Shown: positions 8,322 through 16,913, counted from the stretch's first letter. The stretch: DNA of 64,000 bases from Clostridiaceae bacterium BL-3 (GCA_902809985.1 CADDXC010000001.1:1860001-1924000); one strand, 5' to 3'. Made by a program: numbers and translations. The notes: generated by a model not told the origin, from the sequence alone.

Positions 8322-8924
8322 TCAAAAAATACCCTTTTTTATAAACTCGGGAATACTGTCATCTCCAAATATATACAGCTCCATATGTGGATTTTCCCTG
8401 TCAAGTAATCCTTCCATTCCATACTTTACAATCTTAAAATTATCATCTTTTATAATTCCTGACTGTCTTATACCATCCAAAAAAGGCTTTATAAATTTGT
8501 TATCAACATCGTAAGAACTTACAGGGTTATAGCATTTGAGCCAAACAAACACCTTTTCAAAATGAATGTCATACCCTTTTAAAACATTTCTGGTTTTAGC
8601 TTTCCATAATTCCATAAAATAGCCTACTGCCTCATTCCTGGTCTTTATATATATAGTTGGCGGTACTTCAGGTACATATATTTTTATACGAATACCATCA
8701 TATTCTGAAGTCCAGTTATTTTTCAAAGCATCTCTAAATTTCTTTTCATATTCCGGACTTAATGTTAAAGAACTCACTAATTTCACGTGCTCAGCAGCAT
8801 TTTTATATAAAAACATTCTGAATCGTTCCAGTGATTTAATCATATCTATCATTTCCCTGGTCTCAACATCACTATTTAACTCAAAAAAAGTATCTATATA
8901 TTCAATCCTTTCCTCTTTGCTCAT
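8322..8924 (-). CDS. RusA-like Holliday junction resolvase
   Basis: This is a 200-residue protein. The C-terminal 110 residues hold the RusA pattern: VPPTIYIK near the fold start, then YDVDNKFIKPFLDGIRQSG with the paired Asp residues, then IIKDDNF. RusA enzymes resolve four-way DNA junctions and are common in phages and mobile elements. The N-terminal 90 residues are an unassigned helical extension not found in short RusA proteins. The gene lies 23 bases after the ParR-like gene and probably belongs to the same operon. Confidence 0.65.
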   Translation of the reverse strand: MSKEERIEYIDTFFELNSDVETREMIDMIKSLERFRMFLYKNAAEHVKLVSSLTLSPEYEKKFRDALKNNWTSEYDGIRIKIYVPEVPPTIYIKTRNEAVGYFMELWKAKTRNVLKGYDIHFEKVFVWLKCYNPVSSYDVDNKFIKPFLDGIRQSGIIKDDNFKIVKYGMEGLLDRENPHMELYIFGDDSIPEFIKKGIF

Positions 8925-8947
8925 AACTCATATCTCCCCCTGTAAAA

Positions 8948-9292
8948 TTAGAACTTAAACATGTCTTCAACCGCACTTGACCACTTGTCCCTGGCATCTT
9001 CGGACTCTTTATCCTTATTATCTAAATTGGATTTATCATTATTGTTTTTTATTTTTATTTCAATACCTGAAGATTTTAACTCATCTATTTCTGAAAGAAT
9101 TTCTTTTATATCCTGCTTCATATCATTCAAATCATTAATTTTATCTTTATTTTGCACATAGAAATTAAGTGCACTTTTAGTTAAATCTGCTCTTTCTTTA
9201 TTTGTTTTACATTCTGAAAACAGTTTTCTAATTTCATCATCCTCGTGACTTTTTTTTATTCTAAAACTAATCAGAACATCACCTGTATCCAT
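8948..9292 (-). CDS. ParR-like DNA-binding partner of the ParM-like ATPase
   Basis: This 114-residue protein starts at the ATG at 9292 (GGGGAG upstream). Residues 7-55 resemble a ribbon-helix-helix domain as in ParR/StbB adaptors (VLISFRIKK followed by helices ending in SALNFYVQNK). The middle is charged and the C-terminus ends in hydrophobic SAVEDMFKF, which could be the filament-binding tail. It lies downstream of a ParM-like actin, separated by a 256-base region with GTTACAT repeats. The ParR role is inferred from this arrangement; sequence similarity alone would not prove it. Confidence 0.6.
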   Translation of the reverse strand: MDTGDVLISFRIKKSHEDDEIRKLFSECKTNKERADLTKSALNFYVQNKDKINDLNDMKQDIKEILSEIDELKSSGIEIKIKNNNDKSNLDNKDKESEDARDKWSSAVEDMFKF

Positions 9293-9318
9293 CACCAACT
9301 CCCCTTTTTTCTGAAAAT

Positions 9319-9484
9319 GTTACATAGTAAAATCTTTATTATACAAAGTTCAGATACCCAATTTATATTTTTTGTTACATAATACTATAGACAATTTACT
9401 TATATCGTTACATTTTCATCAATTAAACTCTGTAGAATCCTTTAAATCCCGGTATTACAGATATGTTACATCATTTTGTTACAT
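9319..9484. repeat. Five GTTACAT iterons, candidate centromere (parC)
   Basis: GTTACAT occurs at 9319-9325, 9374-9380, 9407-9413, 9465-9471 and 9478-9484, all in the same orientation, between the ParM-like and ParR-like genes. A sixth GTTACA lies in the hairpin arm at 9536-9541. Arrays of short direct repeats beside parM/parR are the usual ParR-binding centromere and autoregulatory operator. Here the array lies between the two genes instead of upstream of parM. Confidence 0.6.
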
Positions 9485-9505
9485 TTTTCATTTCAAGTAT
9501 ATTAA

Positions 9506-9539
9506 TAACGGCTGTGATTACATGCAATTACAGCCGTTA
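9506..9539 (-). terminator. Strong hairpin directly after the ParM-like gene
   Basis: TAACGGCTGT and ACAGCCGTTA pair perfectly over ten bases around a 14-base loop, starting ten bases after the ParM-like stop codon. The minus-strand tail is only weakly T-rich (ATTAATATAC), so it may slow rather than end transcription, or protect the 3' end of the parM message. Confidence 0.5.
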
Positions 9540-9548
9540 CAATTCATA

Positions 9549-10610
9549 TTAATGTCCAGCTTTGGATTTGACCTCAGCAAGCTCTGCAATTTTATGGTAT
9601 CCAAGTGCATTTCCCATCTGAGAATCCTTGGCCAGCTCCAATTTTAATACTTCGGAAACAGCTTTCAAATAGTCATACATGTCTATACTGCCGCCACCAG
9701 ATGCAAAAACAGTATTGAAATATGCAATTATATCAGTCCACTTTTTAGTAATTTCATTAAGTACCTTCTCTGCTCTGTCTTTCTTGATATCTTCAATATC
9801 CCTGGAAAAATCAAGCTGCTGCCTGTTAAAATATATCTTTCCGGTTTCAATTAATCTAAGCAAGCTGCTGTATATAAGTTCAGTACCATATTTTTCTTTA
9901 AATAGAGTACTAACATCATTTTCTATCTGAAACATTCCCCCATCAATAGTACCTGAAAATTCAGGTACATATTGTGGAAATCCATTATCATCTATTCTGA
10001 AGACAGCATAATCTACAGTTTTTCCTCCCCAGTCTATAAGCCCAATATAGCTTCCTGGAATGGAATACTTTTTTATATTCTCCCATACGGCTGCATAGAT
10101 AGCTGCAAGGCCTTGTGGTACAAGTTCAACTCGTTGAAATTTTATATGTTTTTTTATATTATATTTAGGTACTTCAACGGTCAGGTCGTAATTCAAAAGC
10201 ATATTTTTAAATATGTCTTTTTGTTGGCTGAAGCTTGAAATTGGCAATCCTGATACCAGAAATATATCTCCTTCTTTTTCAGGAAGTAATATGGAAGATG
10301 CTGCTGCCAGACATATTTTATTTTCTATACTATTACATTTATTATCCAGAAAAGTTGATCTGACATTTCTTTCATTTATTGCAGCATTACCAACTTTGAA
10401 TTTCTCCTTGTACTTACCATTTGAAATAGTTATATAGAGGTTATTTTCAATACCACTATTCCCAGTCTGATTCGAAAAAAATTTTCTGATATCATCATCT
10501 ACTTCTGCAGATTTATCCTGAGCTATAACCGAGGGAAAGCATACTTTCTTTCCGTTGTCGGCTACACCCTTTGTATATTTATATCCCAGATCCAATCCTA
10601 TCTTATACAT
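9549..10610 (-). CDS. ParM/StbA-like actin-family ATPase
   Basis: This 353-residue protein starts at the ATG at 10610 after AAGGAGGA. Actin-fold motifs are visible: phosphate-1 GLDLGYKYTKG at residues 4-14, phosphate-2 LIDWGGKTVDYAVF near 195, and the adenosine motif FASGGGSIDMYDYL near 310. Length and motif order fit plasmid-segregation actins, which form filaments that push sister plasmids apart after binding ParR on the centromere. The neighbours are a ParR-like gene and iterons downstream and a small unknown gene 14 bases upstream. This is a strong sign of plasmid-derived DNA in this part of the window. Confidence 0.82.
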   Translation of the reverse strand: MYKIGLDLGYKYTKGVADNGKKVCFPSVIAQDKSAEVDDDIRKFFSNQTGNSGIENNLYITISNGKYKEKFKVGNAAINERNVRSTFLDNKCNSIENKICLAAASSILLPEKEGDIFLVSGLPISSFSQQKDIFKNMLLNYDLTVEVPKYNIKKHIKFQRVELVPQGLAAIYAAVWENIKKYSIPGSYIGLIDWGGKTVDYAVFRIDDNGFPQYVPEFSGTIDGGMFQIENDVSTLFKEKYGTELIYSSLLRLIETGKIYFNRQQLDFSRDIEDIKKDRAEKVLNEITKKWTDIIAYFNTVFASGGGSIDMYDYLKAVSEVLKLELAKDSQMGNALGYHKIAELAEVKSKAGH

Positions 10611-10624
10611 ACATGTCCTCCTTC

Positions 10625-10984
10625 TTAAAATATATTTTCTCTTTTTGAAAGTTCTGAAATTATATGAATTGAATTTAGCATTATATCCTCCTGCATAAAA
10701 CTAGGAAAAGATATATACTGCCTGAAATAATTATAAATTGGATGATCCTCTTTAAGGTTTTGTATATATTGAAGGGCATTATCTGCCATTTCAATATCAT
10801 CCGGCTCATTTATAATTTCTTTAAATTTCTTATCTCCAATCAATACCAAACCTGAAAACCCTCTTATAAAATTCAAATAGAACTGTTCAAAATTAGTAGT
10901 ACCATGTGATTGCAAATACAGGTGTGTCCTTTGAATTGCCTTGTCAAGAATGACTTGATTCTTCTTCGATAATTCTGTTTTCAT
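10625..10984 (-). CDS. Hypothetical 119-residue protein, first gene of the ParM operon
   Basis: The protein is helical and acidic at its centre (NEPDDIEMADNALQYIQ), with no recognised motif or membrane segment. The ATG at 10984 has GGAAGG upstream. It lies 14 bases before the ParM-like gene on the same strand and is probably the first gene of that operon. No function is proposed. Confidence 0.6.
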   Translation of the reverse strand: MKTELSKKNQVILDKAIQRTHLYLQSHGTTNFEQFYLNFIRGFSGLVLIGDKKFKEIINEPDDIEMADNALQYIQNLKEDHPIYNYFRQYISFPSFMQEDIMLNSIHIISELSKRENIF

Positions 10985-11147
10985 GATATGTTTACCTTCC
11001 TACAGATATTTTTCTCTTTAACATAATATCCGTATACATATATTATACCAGCCTTGCTGTTTTAAATCTAACCAAAACAAGCCAAAACCGGTTTATGTAT
11101 ACAAAAATTTATGGGACTTTTATAAGAAAGCCCCATAAATATACTTC

Positions 11148-11444
11148 CTATTTAGTTAGGCTTGTTACAGATACATCTTCTCCCCTATACTTTGACATTA
11201 CAGCATTGGTTATAGCTGCTCTTGCCTCCCTTGAAATAGGATATACAACATTTTTTCTTGAACCATTTTTCCTTAGCCTGGTTGGAAATCCAAGGAAAAT
11301 CCCATTGTCTCCATTAACAATCCTTATATCATCTAGTCTTATACTATTGTCCAGAGTAACTGCCACATAAGCAAGTATTCTGTTATTGGGATTGTCCTTT
11401 AAAAGAGAACCCGATTTTGATATTCTAATATTTGATATTTCCAA
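11148..11444 (-). CDS. spoVG: SpoVG-family RNA/DNA-binding regulator
   Basis: This 98-residue protein is slightly longer than typical SpoVG (84-97). It has the family pattern: ILAYVAVTLDNSIRLDDIRIVNGDNGIFLGFPTR, then PISREARAAITNAVMSKY. It probably starts at the TTG at 11444 with AAGGAG upstream. SpoVG is a small nucleic-acid-binding protein that affects sporulation septation and virulence genes in Firmicutes. The conserved chromosomal copy is normally near purR/glmU; this copy sits among plasmid-type genes, so it is probably a mobile paralogue that could modulate host sporulation. Confidence 0.85.
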   Translation of the reverse strand: MEISNIRISKSGSLLKDNPNNRILAYVAVTLDNSIRLDDIRIVNGDNGIFLGFPTRLRKNGSRKNVVYPISREARAAITNAVMSKYRGEDVSVTSLTK

Positions 11445-11590
11445 AATTCTACCACTCCTTATATAAGCTTTTATGTTCTTATACAGAATAGCATATATAA
11501 GGCATATAAATTATGCTTCATAATTTATATATTCTTTGGGTAATTTCTTGGTATTTTTCTCGGTACTTTTTTGAAAAAAATTTTAAAAAA

Positions 11591-11620
11591 ATAAGACCTG
11601 CCATTACAAGCAGATCTTAT
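11591..11620 (-). terminator. Intrinsic terminator
   Basis: ATAAGA-C-CTGC pairs with GCAG-A-TCTTAT (one mismatch) around an eight-base loop, followed on the minus strand by a T-rich tract. It lies four bases after the Rpn fragment stop codon. Confidence 0.65.
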
Positions 11621-11623
11621 TTT

Positions 11624-11863
11624 CTAGTTTAATTTTCTCTGTTTCAATTTTTCTTTAAATTCTTCAATGGAGTTACTCTTAATCACATCCTCAAATAAAA
11701 AATTTAAAGTATCTTCATCTTCTATTTTTTTTATTCTGGACATATAAGACGTATCAGAAAATTTAATCCCAAGCAATTTTTCCAATCCTTGTAATAATCC
11801 TTCTTTGCGTCCTTTTTCAATTCCTTTTTGCTCTACTGCCGGGTCATAGAAAGTTTTAAGCAT
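11624..11863 (-). pseudogene. C-terminal fragment of an Rpn/YhgA-family (PD-(D/E)XK) recombination-promoting nuclease
   Basis: These 79 residues (MLKTFYDPAVEQKGIEKGRKEG onward, ending EEFKEKLKQRKLN) match the helical C-terminal tail of Rpn-family putative transposases. The nuclease domain of about 200 residues that should precede it is missing. A GTG/ATG with a fair ribosome binding site exists, so a short protein may still be made. It is followed by a terminator. Called a remnant because the catalytic domain is absent. Confidence 0.6.
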
Positions 11864-12026
11864 CCTACTCACCTCTTCACTATAATTTTTAGGTGGAAAT
11901 TTTTATAATCCAATTTGTAGTCTTTGCCAATAAGTATAATCATAACTATAAACCATATAATTATATTTAATATAATAAGAAATTTTAACATATTTTTTCA
12001 TCTCCATGTTTATTTCTTTTATTTTT

Positions 12027-12131
12027 TGATATAATAAATATAAATAAGAATAAGGAAGTCATTGACTTTTAGAAATAGTAGATAATTAATTTAAGTAGAT
12101 AGACAGTGGCAGCTGTCTATTTTCTTTTATC
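12027..12131 (+). ncRNA. Antisense RNA of type-I-toxin-like locus 1 (with its promoter)
   Basis: An extended -10 (TGATATAAT, 12027-12035) should start a plus-strand RNA near 12042. It ends at a hairpin (ATAGACAG / CTGTCTAT, 12099-12120) followed by TTTTCTTTT. The RNA of about 85-90 bases is antisense to the 3' end of the small ORF at 12117-12260, and the terminator's descending arm contains the complement of the ORF's stop codon. This matches the convergent layout of txpA/ratA-type systems. No ORF is present in the RNA. Confidence 0.6.
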
Positions 12132-12260
12132 TGTAGTATTTATTTTTATATGGAAATTACCAATCTGTACATCCACTTCGATTGATCGTTTGCCATTACA
12201 TATTATAAATAAGCCTATCACTATTGTTATAGACAGGATTATCTTATCTATATAATTCAC
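12117..12260 (-). CDS. Small membrane peptide, type-I-toxin-like (locus 1)
   Basis: This 47-residue peptide starts at the GTG at 12260 with GGGGGTG seven bases upstream. Residues 6-21 form one hydrophobic helix (KIILSITIVIGLFIIC), followed by a charged tail (NGKRSIEVDVQIG ... TTDKRK). This is the usual form of type I toxins in Firmicutes: one membrane helix plus a polar C-terminus. The -10 of its own promoter is extended (TGATATACT, minus, 12339-12347). The mRNA leader and the 3' overlap region carry inverted GGAAGTCATTG (12054-12064 / 12289-12299), so the message could fold 5' to 3' as hok/txpA-type messages do. Toxicity is inference. Confidence 0.6.
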   Translation of the reverse strand: MNYIDKIILSITIVIGLFIICNGKRSIEVDVQIGNFHIKINTTDKRK

Positions 12261-12459
12261 ATTCGATCACCCCCTCATTAGTTAAAACCAATGACTTCCC
12301 ACGTATTTTAATGAGAGGGAATTATCTACTACATATAAAGTATATCACAGAAAAGGAGCATATGAATAGCTACCTTTTCTATGATTTTTGCCATATAAAA
12401 CTTAAAAAAGGGTTAAATCTCTAGGTTTATCTTTTCGTTGTATATATAACTTTTACCAG

Positions 12460-12712
12460 TTACATTTCCCAATACCATTCTTTGACAAATATATACTTGC
12501 CTTTTTCAGGTAAATAAAATACATATAGTGATTCAGCCTTAGCTCCACAATCTGTACCCCACGTATCACAATTACTGTTAATCTTATGTCCTCTTACAGT
12601 AAATGTATCACTTATCTCATATTCTCCACAGTCACATTCAGGTTTTGCTATGTTATTTAAATTTTCACCTTCAATAAACTCATATTCTTGTCCATAATCA
12701 TCATAATCATTA
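12460..12712 (-). pseudogene. C-terminal part of a gene split by IS605 element 2
   Basis: About 84 codons remain open up to the IS boundary, ending EWYWEM-stop. The reading frame has a Cys-containing segment (PECDCGEYEI ... NSNCDTWGTDCGAKA) that looks like a metal-binding ribbon. The frame enters the IS end without a start codon. If the element is removed between 12712 and 14460, the frame joins exactly with the coiled-coil ORF at 14460-14632, giving one protein of about 140 residues. The family was not recognised. Confidence 0.6.
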
Positions 12713-12820
12713 GTGAACTACCACCACTTATAGAAGTGGATGGCTTCTTAGCCAATATTCCTAACGGAACAAGTTTACCTAAGCTCTAAAGGTCGAACCA
12801 ACCTCAGCGTATTACCAAAA
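12713..12820 (-). ncRNA. Predicted omega-RNA of element 2
   Basis: The stretch between the tnpB stop and the right end carries several pairings, ending with the CCACTT/AAGTGG hairpin, ten bases before GTTCAC. This is the usual scaffold position for TnpB guide RNAs. The guide would begin at 12712, inside the interrupted gene. Inferred from position. Confidence 0.5.
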
Positions 12821-13909
12821 TTATATGGCTAATTTCAGCAGATTTTTACTGGCGTTTATATCCCTGTCATGGTGTGTGCCGCATTTAGGGCAAATCCATT
12901 CCCTGAGTGCCAGATTTTTCACCTCTCTATTCTTATATCCACAAACTGAACATAATTGACTACTTGCATAATTACCGGGTGCTACTATTATTTTTCTGCC
13001 GTACCACTCGGCTTTGTATTCCAGCATTCTTCTGAATTCACTCCAGCTTGCTTCGCTTATTGCCTTTGCCAGCCTGTGATTCTGCTGCATATTTTTAACT
13101 TTTAAGTCCTCAATAACTATAGATTGGTTCTCTCTGATTAGTTTTATTGATAACTTATTTAAGAAGTCTGCCCTTTGATTCATTATCTTCTCGTGTAATT
13201 TAGATAATTTTAATCTAGCTTTTTTTCTGTTATTACTGTCTTTTTTCTTCCTTGATAAGTCCCTTTGAAGCCTGACAAGTCTTCTTTCTGATTTTCTCAG
13301 ATATTTTGGGTTGGCCTCTCTATATCCATCTGAACATATTGCAAATTCTTTTAGCCCCATATCTATTCCTATTTTTTTACTGACTTCAGGCAGCTTTTTA
13401 ATCCCACAATCAACCAGTATAGATATAAAATATTTACCACTCGGCACCTGGGATACAGTACAGGATTTAATTATTCCGCTGAATTCCCTGTGCTGTTTTA
13501 TCTTAATCATAGACTTTAATTTAGGTACTTTGATACGTTTGTTTTGAATATACACAGTACCATTTTGATTATTGGTTGTATAGCTGTTATAGTTACTTTT
13601 CTTACTTTTGAATTTAGGAAAACCTATTGATTTATCTCTAAAGAAATTTTTATATGCTTTATTTAGATCCATTTGAGCATTTGCCAGAGCAAGACTGTCA
13701 ACTTTTTTAAGCCACTCAAATTCTTTTTTATACTGTGCTGGGGTAGGATACTTGATTTTTTTAATATCCGAATCTTTGTTTTCTTTATAAGATTTAATTC
13801 TATCAGACAGCATTTGGTTATATATAAATCTGACACAGCCAAAAGTTCCAGCAAAATACACTTTTTGTTCTTTGTTCGGGTAAATCCTGTATTTATAAGC
13901 TTTTAACAT
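12821..13909 (-). CDS. tnpB: TnpB, RNA-guided nuclease of element 2
   Basis: This 362-residue protein is of normal length. It has the N-terminal Cas12-like helix-turn-helix part ([15 protein letters not shown]). The RuvC residues are in [16 protein letters not shown] and [11 protein letters not shown], and there is a complete C-terminal zinc finger (CSVCGYK ... CPKCGTH). All catalytic positions are present. TnpB cuts the empty donor site under guide-RNA control and so helps the element persist. It starts nine bases after tnpA on the same strand. Confidence 0.9.
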   Translation of the reverse strand: MLKAYKYRIYPNKEQKVYFAGTFGCVRFIYNQMLSDRIKSYKENKDSDIKKIKYPTPAQYKKEFEWLKKVDSLALANAQMDLNKAYKNFFRDKSIGFPKFKSKKSNYNSYTTNNQNGTVYIQNKRIKVPKLKSMIKIKQHREFSGIIKSCTVSQVPSGKYFISILVDCGIKKLPEVSKKIGIDMGLKEFAICSDGYREANPKYLRKSERRLVRLQRDLSRKKKDSNNRKKARLKLSKLHEKIMNQRADFLNKLSIKLIRENQSIVIEDLKVKNMQQNHRLAKAISEASWSEFRRMLEYKAEWYGRKIIVAPGNYASSQLCSVCGYKNREVKNLALREWICPKCGTHHDRDINASKNLLKLAI

Positions 13910-13918
13910 ATTTTCACC

Positions 13919-14317
13919 TCATTTCATTCCTTGATTTTCAATGTACTCCCTAACTATATCAATTGGAGCACCACCAGTTGTTATAAGGCAATAACTTTTA
14001 CTCCAGAAGTACTCTTTCCATAATTGTTTTTTTATTGATGGGAACTCCTTTTTTATAAGTCTGCTGCTGGCACTCTTATAAGAATTTATAAATTTTGATA
14101 TATTTGTATTTGGTGATCCTCTAAACAAAAGGTGTACATGGTCTTTATCATGATTCCATTCGCATAAAGTAATATTGTATTTAGGGCATATATACTCAAA
14201 TATTCCCTTTAGCCTATTTGATATTTTATCATTTATTACTTTTCTCCTATATTTAACAACCAATACCAAATGATAATTTAGCAAAAATACTGAATGATTA
14301 TTTGTATCTAAATCCAT
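13919..14317 (-). CDS. tnpA: TnpA, IS200/IS605 HUH (Y1) transposase of element 2
   Basis: This 132-residue protein has its HUH motif in DHVHLLF and its catalytic tyrosine in VREYIENQG. Length and motifs are complete. It performs single-strand excision and insertion. It differs clearly from the TnpA of element 1 and is transcribed together with tnpB. Confidence 0.88.
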   Translation of the reverse strand: MDLDTNNHSVFLLNYHLVLVVKYRRKVINDKISNRLKGIFEYICPKYNITLCEWNHDKDHVHLLFRGSPNTNISKFINSYKSASSRLIKKEFPSIKKQLWKEYFWSKSYCLITTGGAPIDIVREYIENQGMK

Positions 14318-14459
14318 TTATTTTACCTCATTTATATATTTACCACTGATTTTAGAATACATCATATATAATAATTCGTCAAGTAGTTATTATTTTAGGA
14401 ATCGAACCTAAAATAACAAGGACTATTCATCTCCCACTTATAGAAGATAAGAGAATTAC

Positions 14460-14632
14460 GTCCTTTTTGTTAAAATATCTGAATTTAATTCTGAAATCTT
14501 AGTATTTTGGAATTTCAAAAGCTCATTTTGTAACTCTATTTTCCTATTTTTCTCTTTTATCTGGGATGATAAATTTAACATATACAAACCATTCTGTTCT
14601 TTCTTTAATTTTGACAACAATGCATTTAACAT
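14460..14632 (-). pseudogene. N-terminal part of the gene split by element 2
   Basis: It starts at the ATG at 14632 after AAAGGTGG. The first 55-58 residues are a charged coiled coil (LLSKLKKEQNGLYML ... LQNELLKFQNTKI). The ORF now runs a few codons into the IS end before a stop at 14456. It joins in frame with the Cys-containing fragment at 12460-12712. No function is known for the whole protein. Confidence 0.55.
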
Positions 14633-14865
14633 AAAAAATTCCACCTTTCATTTTTTGTCGGCCACACGGCCAATACTAATCGTTACCTTTACAGGGTATT
14701 TGCTAATTCTCTATATACTTAATATGTGGTATTTTAAGGCATAAAAATAAGGAACTACTTGTTTTTAAGTAATCCCCTGTTTTTTCTCTTGCACGTTAAC
14801 AGTATTAAAAAATTACCTTATATACCTTATAGATGGAACATAGTATATACAACTATTTTTCTCAA

Positions 14866-16884
14866 TTATTTAAAAAGTTTATCAAATAATATTCGATTTC
14901 TTTTTTTTGCATCTTCTAATAATTTTTCATATGAAATTATTTCTATATATGCATTTAAATTTTTCGAATCATTATATCCAAAGAACCCCATTCCATCTGG
15001 CGTTTTTGTTAATGTAGCATTTTCTGCTTGTTCTACAAGGTTAGGGGTTATATCCGCAATAATATATAAATAAAAAGGTGAATTTTCAGCGATGATTATA
15101 TTCCTACCATTTTTATCTTTGGCATTTCCTTTTCTTATATTTCTTGTATATTTTAAAACTTGATTTATTGGATTTTCTTCATCTGTATAATCATCTCTCA
15201 TAGGCCTTTTAAATTCTATAATTGTCAAAGCATTATACGGTTTACTATCTTCATCACTTAAAGCAACTGCATTATCAATTACTAAAATATCTGCACGATC
15301 ATCTGTATTTACACTAATATTCTCAATATCTTTCATCTTTATATCAGAAGCCAAATAATAATGATATGCTAAACGCTCATCTATCAACCATAAATTATGA
15401 TTTTCATAATCAATATCATCCGATATAGTTTTCATAGGAAAAATCAAATTATGAATATAAGATTCCAATACATACTTACGATCGGCGTTTATATTCAAGG
15501 ATTTTTCTAATAAATCTATTACTATTTTTCGATGTATTATATACTCTGCTAATGTAGATTTACCTAACTCATTTTCCTTTTCTACATATTCTTCATATTT
15601 TCTTTTATATTCATCTATATTTTTTATATTTTTGACTTTATTTTTACTTAAAAATTCCTCTCCTTGCTTTTTAACTTCATATTTAAACTTTTGTTGAATT
15701 TTAAATAATTCCAAATCCAAATCTTCTTTTTTTATATTACGCTTAATATTAGATATTTCTTTTTGCTTATGTTTTAATAAAGGTCTATATTCCGGTCTTT
15801 CTCTTTTTATATAAGCCTCTATATATTCTCTTTTTTCTTTTTTTATAGGATCTAAATACTGTTTCAAATGATTCGATATAGTACTTACAACTTCAGTTTC
15901 TATATCCTTCTTTGTTATTTCATATTTATTTAATAAATTTGCTTCCAGTAAACTATAATTAAAATTAGTTCTTTCATCGTTAACTATATTGTCAAATAAT
16001 TTTCCAGATACATATGCAGAATATACAAAATCTCTATCACCGTCATTTATCTTTCCATTTAGATCTGGTATTAATTCATTTAGAGGCTCAGTTTTAACTT
16101 CCCTAGAATTAGCACAATAATGAACTCTATTTTTATTATCATCAGATTCAAATAACTTGATATGATATATATGAAACTTATTGTTTTTAACTTCAAAATT
16201 TTCTTCTTCCATATTTATAGATAAACTTTCTTTAAACTTCTTTTTTAAATCAATCATTCCAAAGTTATCCTGAATAATTACCCTAGGTGAATTTTTTTGA
16301 ATAAAATATGCTAGACAATGCTCTATTATTTTCATGCCTATTTTATCCTTAGTCTTGGGAAGCTTACTGCTATACTCATCTTTCATATTTTCTAGCCTAA
16401 CTTCTGTAAATAACTCATCTTGCGTATATTCATCTTTCAAATTTTTAATAGGATCACTATCTAAAACAAAAGAAAAAGATCTAATTTTCCTTTTATTATT
16501 TTTATCAACATATACACTTCTTACACTTATATCGGTAAAAGTCTTTAACCAAGTAAATCTTCCTATTCCTTTTCCACCTTTTTGCTTTTTATAAGTAGAA
16601 TCTGAAGTTAAAAAAGAATCATAATTTTTATCATTGAATCCTATTCCATTGTCTCTAATTATGAAACCAATTATTGGATAATTCTCTTCTTTATCCTTAT
16701 TTTCAAGTGGTTCTTGTCTCATATCTCTTAAAATATTAATAGCGATCTGTTTATCATCATTGATCTCATTTAGTTCTTCAATTGACTGAAATGAATTCAC
16801 TATAGCCTCATATAATGGTAATAATATATCATTTTTAGTTATTCTCATTTTATCTACTCTGCCTATAATATCAACTTTAAACAT
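14866..16884 (-). CDS. GHKL-ATPase (MORC/paraMORC-like) with C-terminal PD-(D/E)XK-type nuclease domain, candidate defence protein
   Basis: This is a 672-residue protein. The N-terminal GHKL (HSP90/MutL-type) ATPase is complete: the N box has E26 and N30 (LYEAIVNSF), the G1 box is DNGIGF (78-83) and the G2 box is GGKGIGRF (103-110). A transducer-like region and a long charged helical middle (about 340-450) follow. The last 150 residues contain ADILV followed by LTIIEFKRP, the spacing of a PD-(D/E)XK nuclease core. ATPases of this class (MORC, paraMORC) are known from prokaryotic restriction-like systems. The gene stands alone among mobile elements and surface genes. A DNA-targeting defence role is likely but unproven. 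Confidence 0.7.
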   Translation of the reverse strand: MFKVDIIGRVDKMRITKNDILLPLYEAIVNSFQSIEELNEINDDKQIAINILRDMRQEPLENKDKEENYPIIGFIIRDNGIGFNDKNYDSFLTSDSTYKKQKGGKGIGRFTWLKTFTDISVRSVYVDKNNKRKIRSFSFVLDSDPIKNLKDEYTQDELFTEVRLENMKDEYSSKLPKTKDKIGMKIIEHCLAYFIQKNSPRVIIQDNFGMIDLKKKFKESLSINMEEENFEVKNNKFHIYHIKLFESDDNKNRVHYCANSREVKTEPLNELIPDLNGKINDGDRDFVYSAYVSGKLFDNIVNDERTNFNYSLLEANLLNKYEITKKDIETEVVSTISNHLKQYLDPIKKEKREYIEAYIKRERPEYRPLLKHKQKEISNIKRNIKKEDLDLELFKIQQKFKYEVKKQGEEFLSKNKVKNIKNIDEYKRKYEEYVEKENELGKSTLAEYIIHRKIVIDLLEKSLNINADRKYVLESYIHNLIFPMKTISDDIDYENHNLWLIDERLAYHYYLASDIKMKDIENISVNTDDRADILVIDNAVALSDEDSKPYNALTIIEFKRPMRDDYTDEENPINQVLKYTRNIRKGNAKDKNGRNIIIAENSPFYLYIIADITPNLVEQAENATLTKTPDGMGFFGYNDSKNLNAYIEIISYEKLLEDAKKRNRILFDKLFK

Positions 16885-16913
16885 ACTATAACCTCTCTTA
16901 TTTTCTGTTTAAA

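Larger units (their letters stand above)
12713..14459 (-). mobile_element. IS200/IS605-family element 2 (tnpA-tnpB in tandem)
   Basis: This element of about 1.75 kb has tnpA and tnpB in the same direction. The right end is GTAGTTCAC, ending at 12713 on the minus strand, with a subterminal hairpin CCACTT/AAGTGG (12724-12739). On the left side an imperfect hairpin (14437-14451) and a stronger one (TTATTTTAGG/CCTAAAATAA, 14390-14416) are present. The left boundary (about 14459) is set by restoring the frame of the interrupted gene. Both genes look intact, so the element may be active. Confidence 0.75.

Noticed and set aside
9319-9484. CRISPR array
   Set aside because: The repeats are only seven bases long with uneven spacing, and no cas gene is present. 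Better explained as ParR-binding iterons.
11624-11863. Independent small functional gene
   Set aside because: The sequence is the tail of Rpn-family nucleases; the catalytic domain is missing, so a remnant is more likely.
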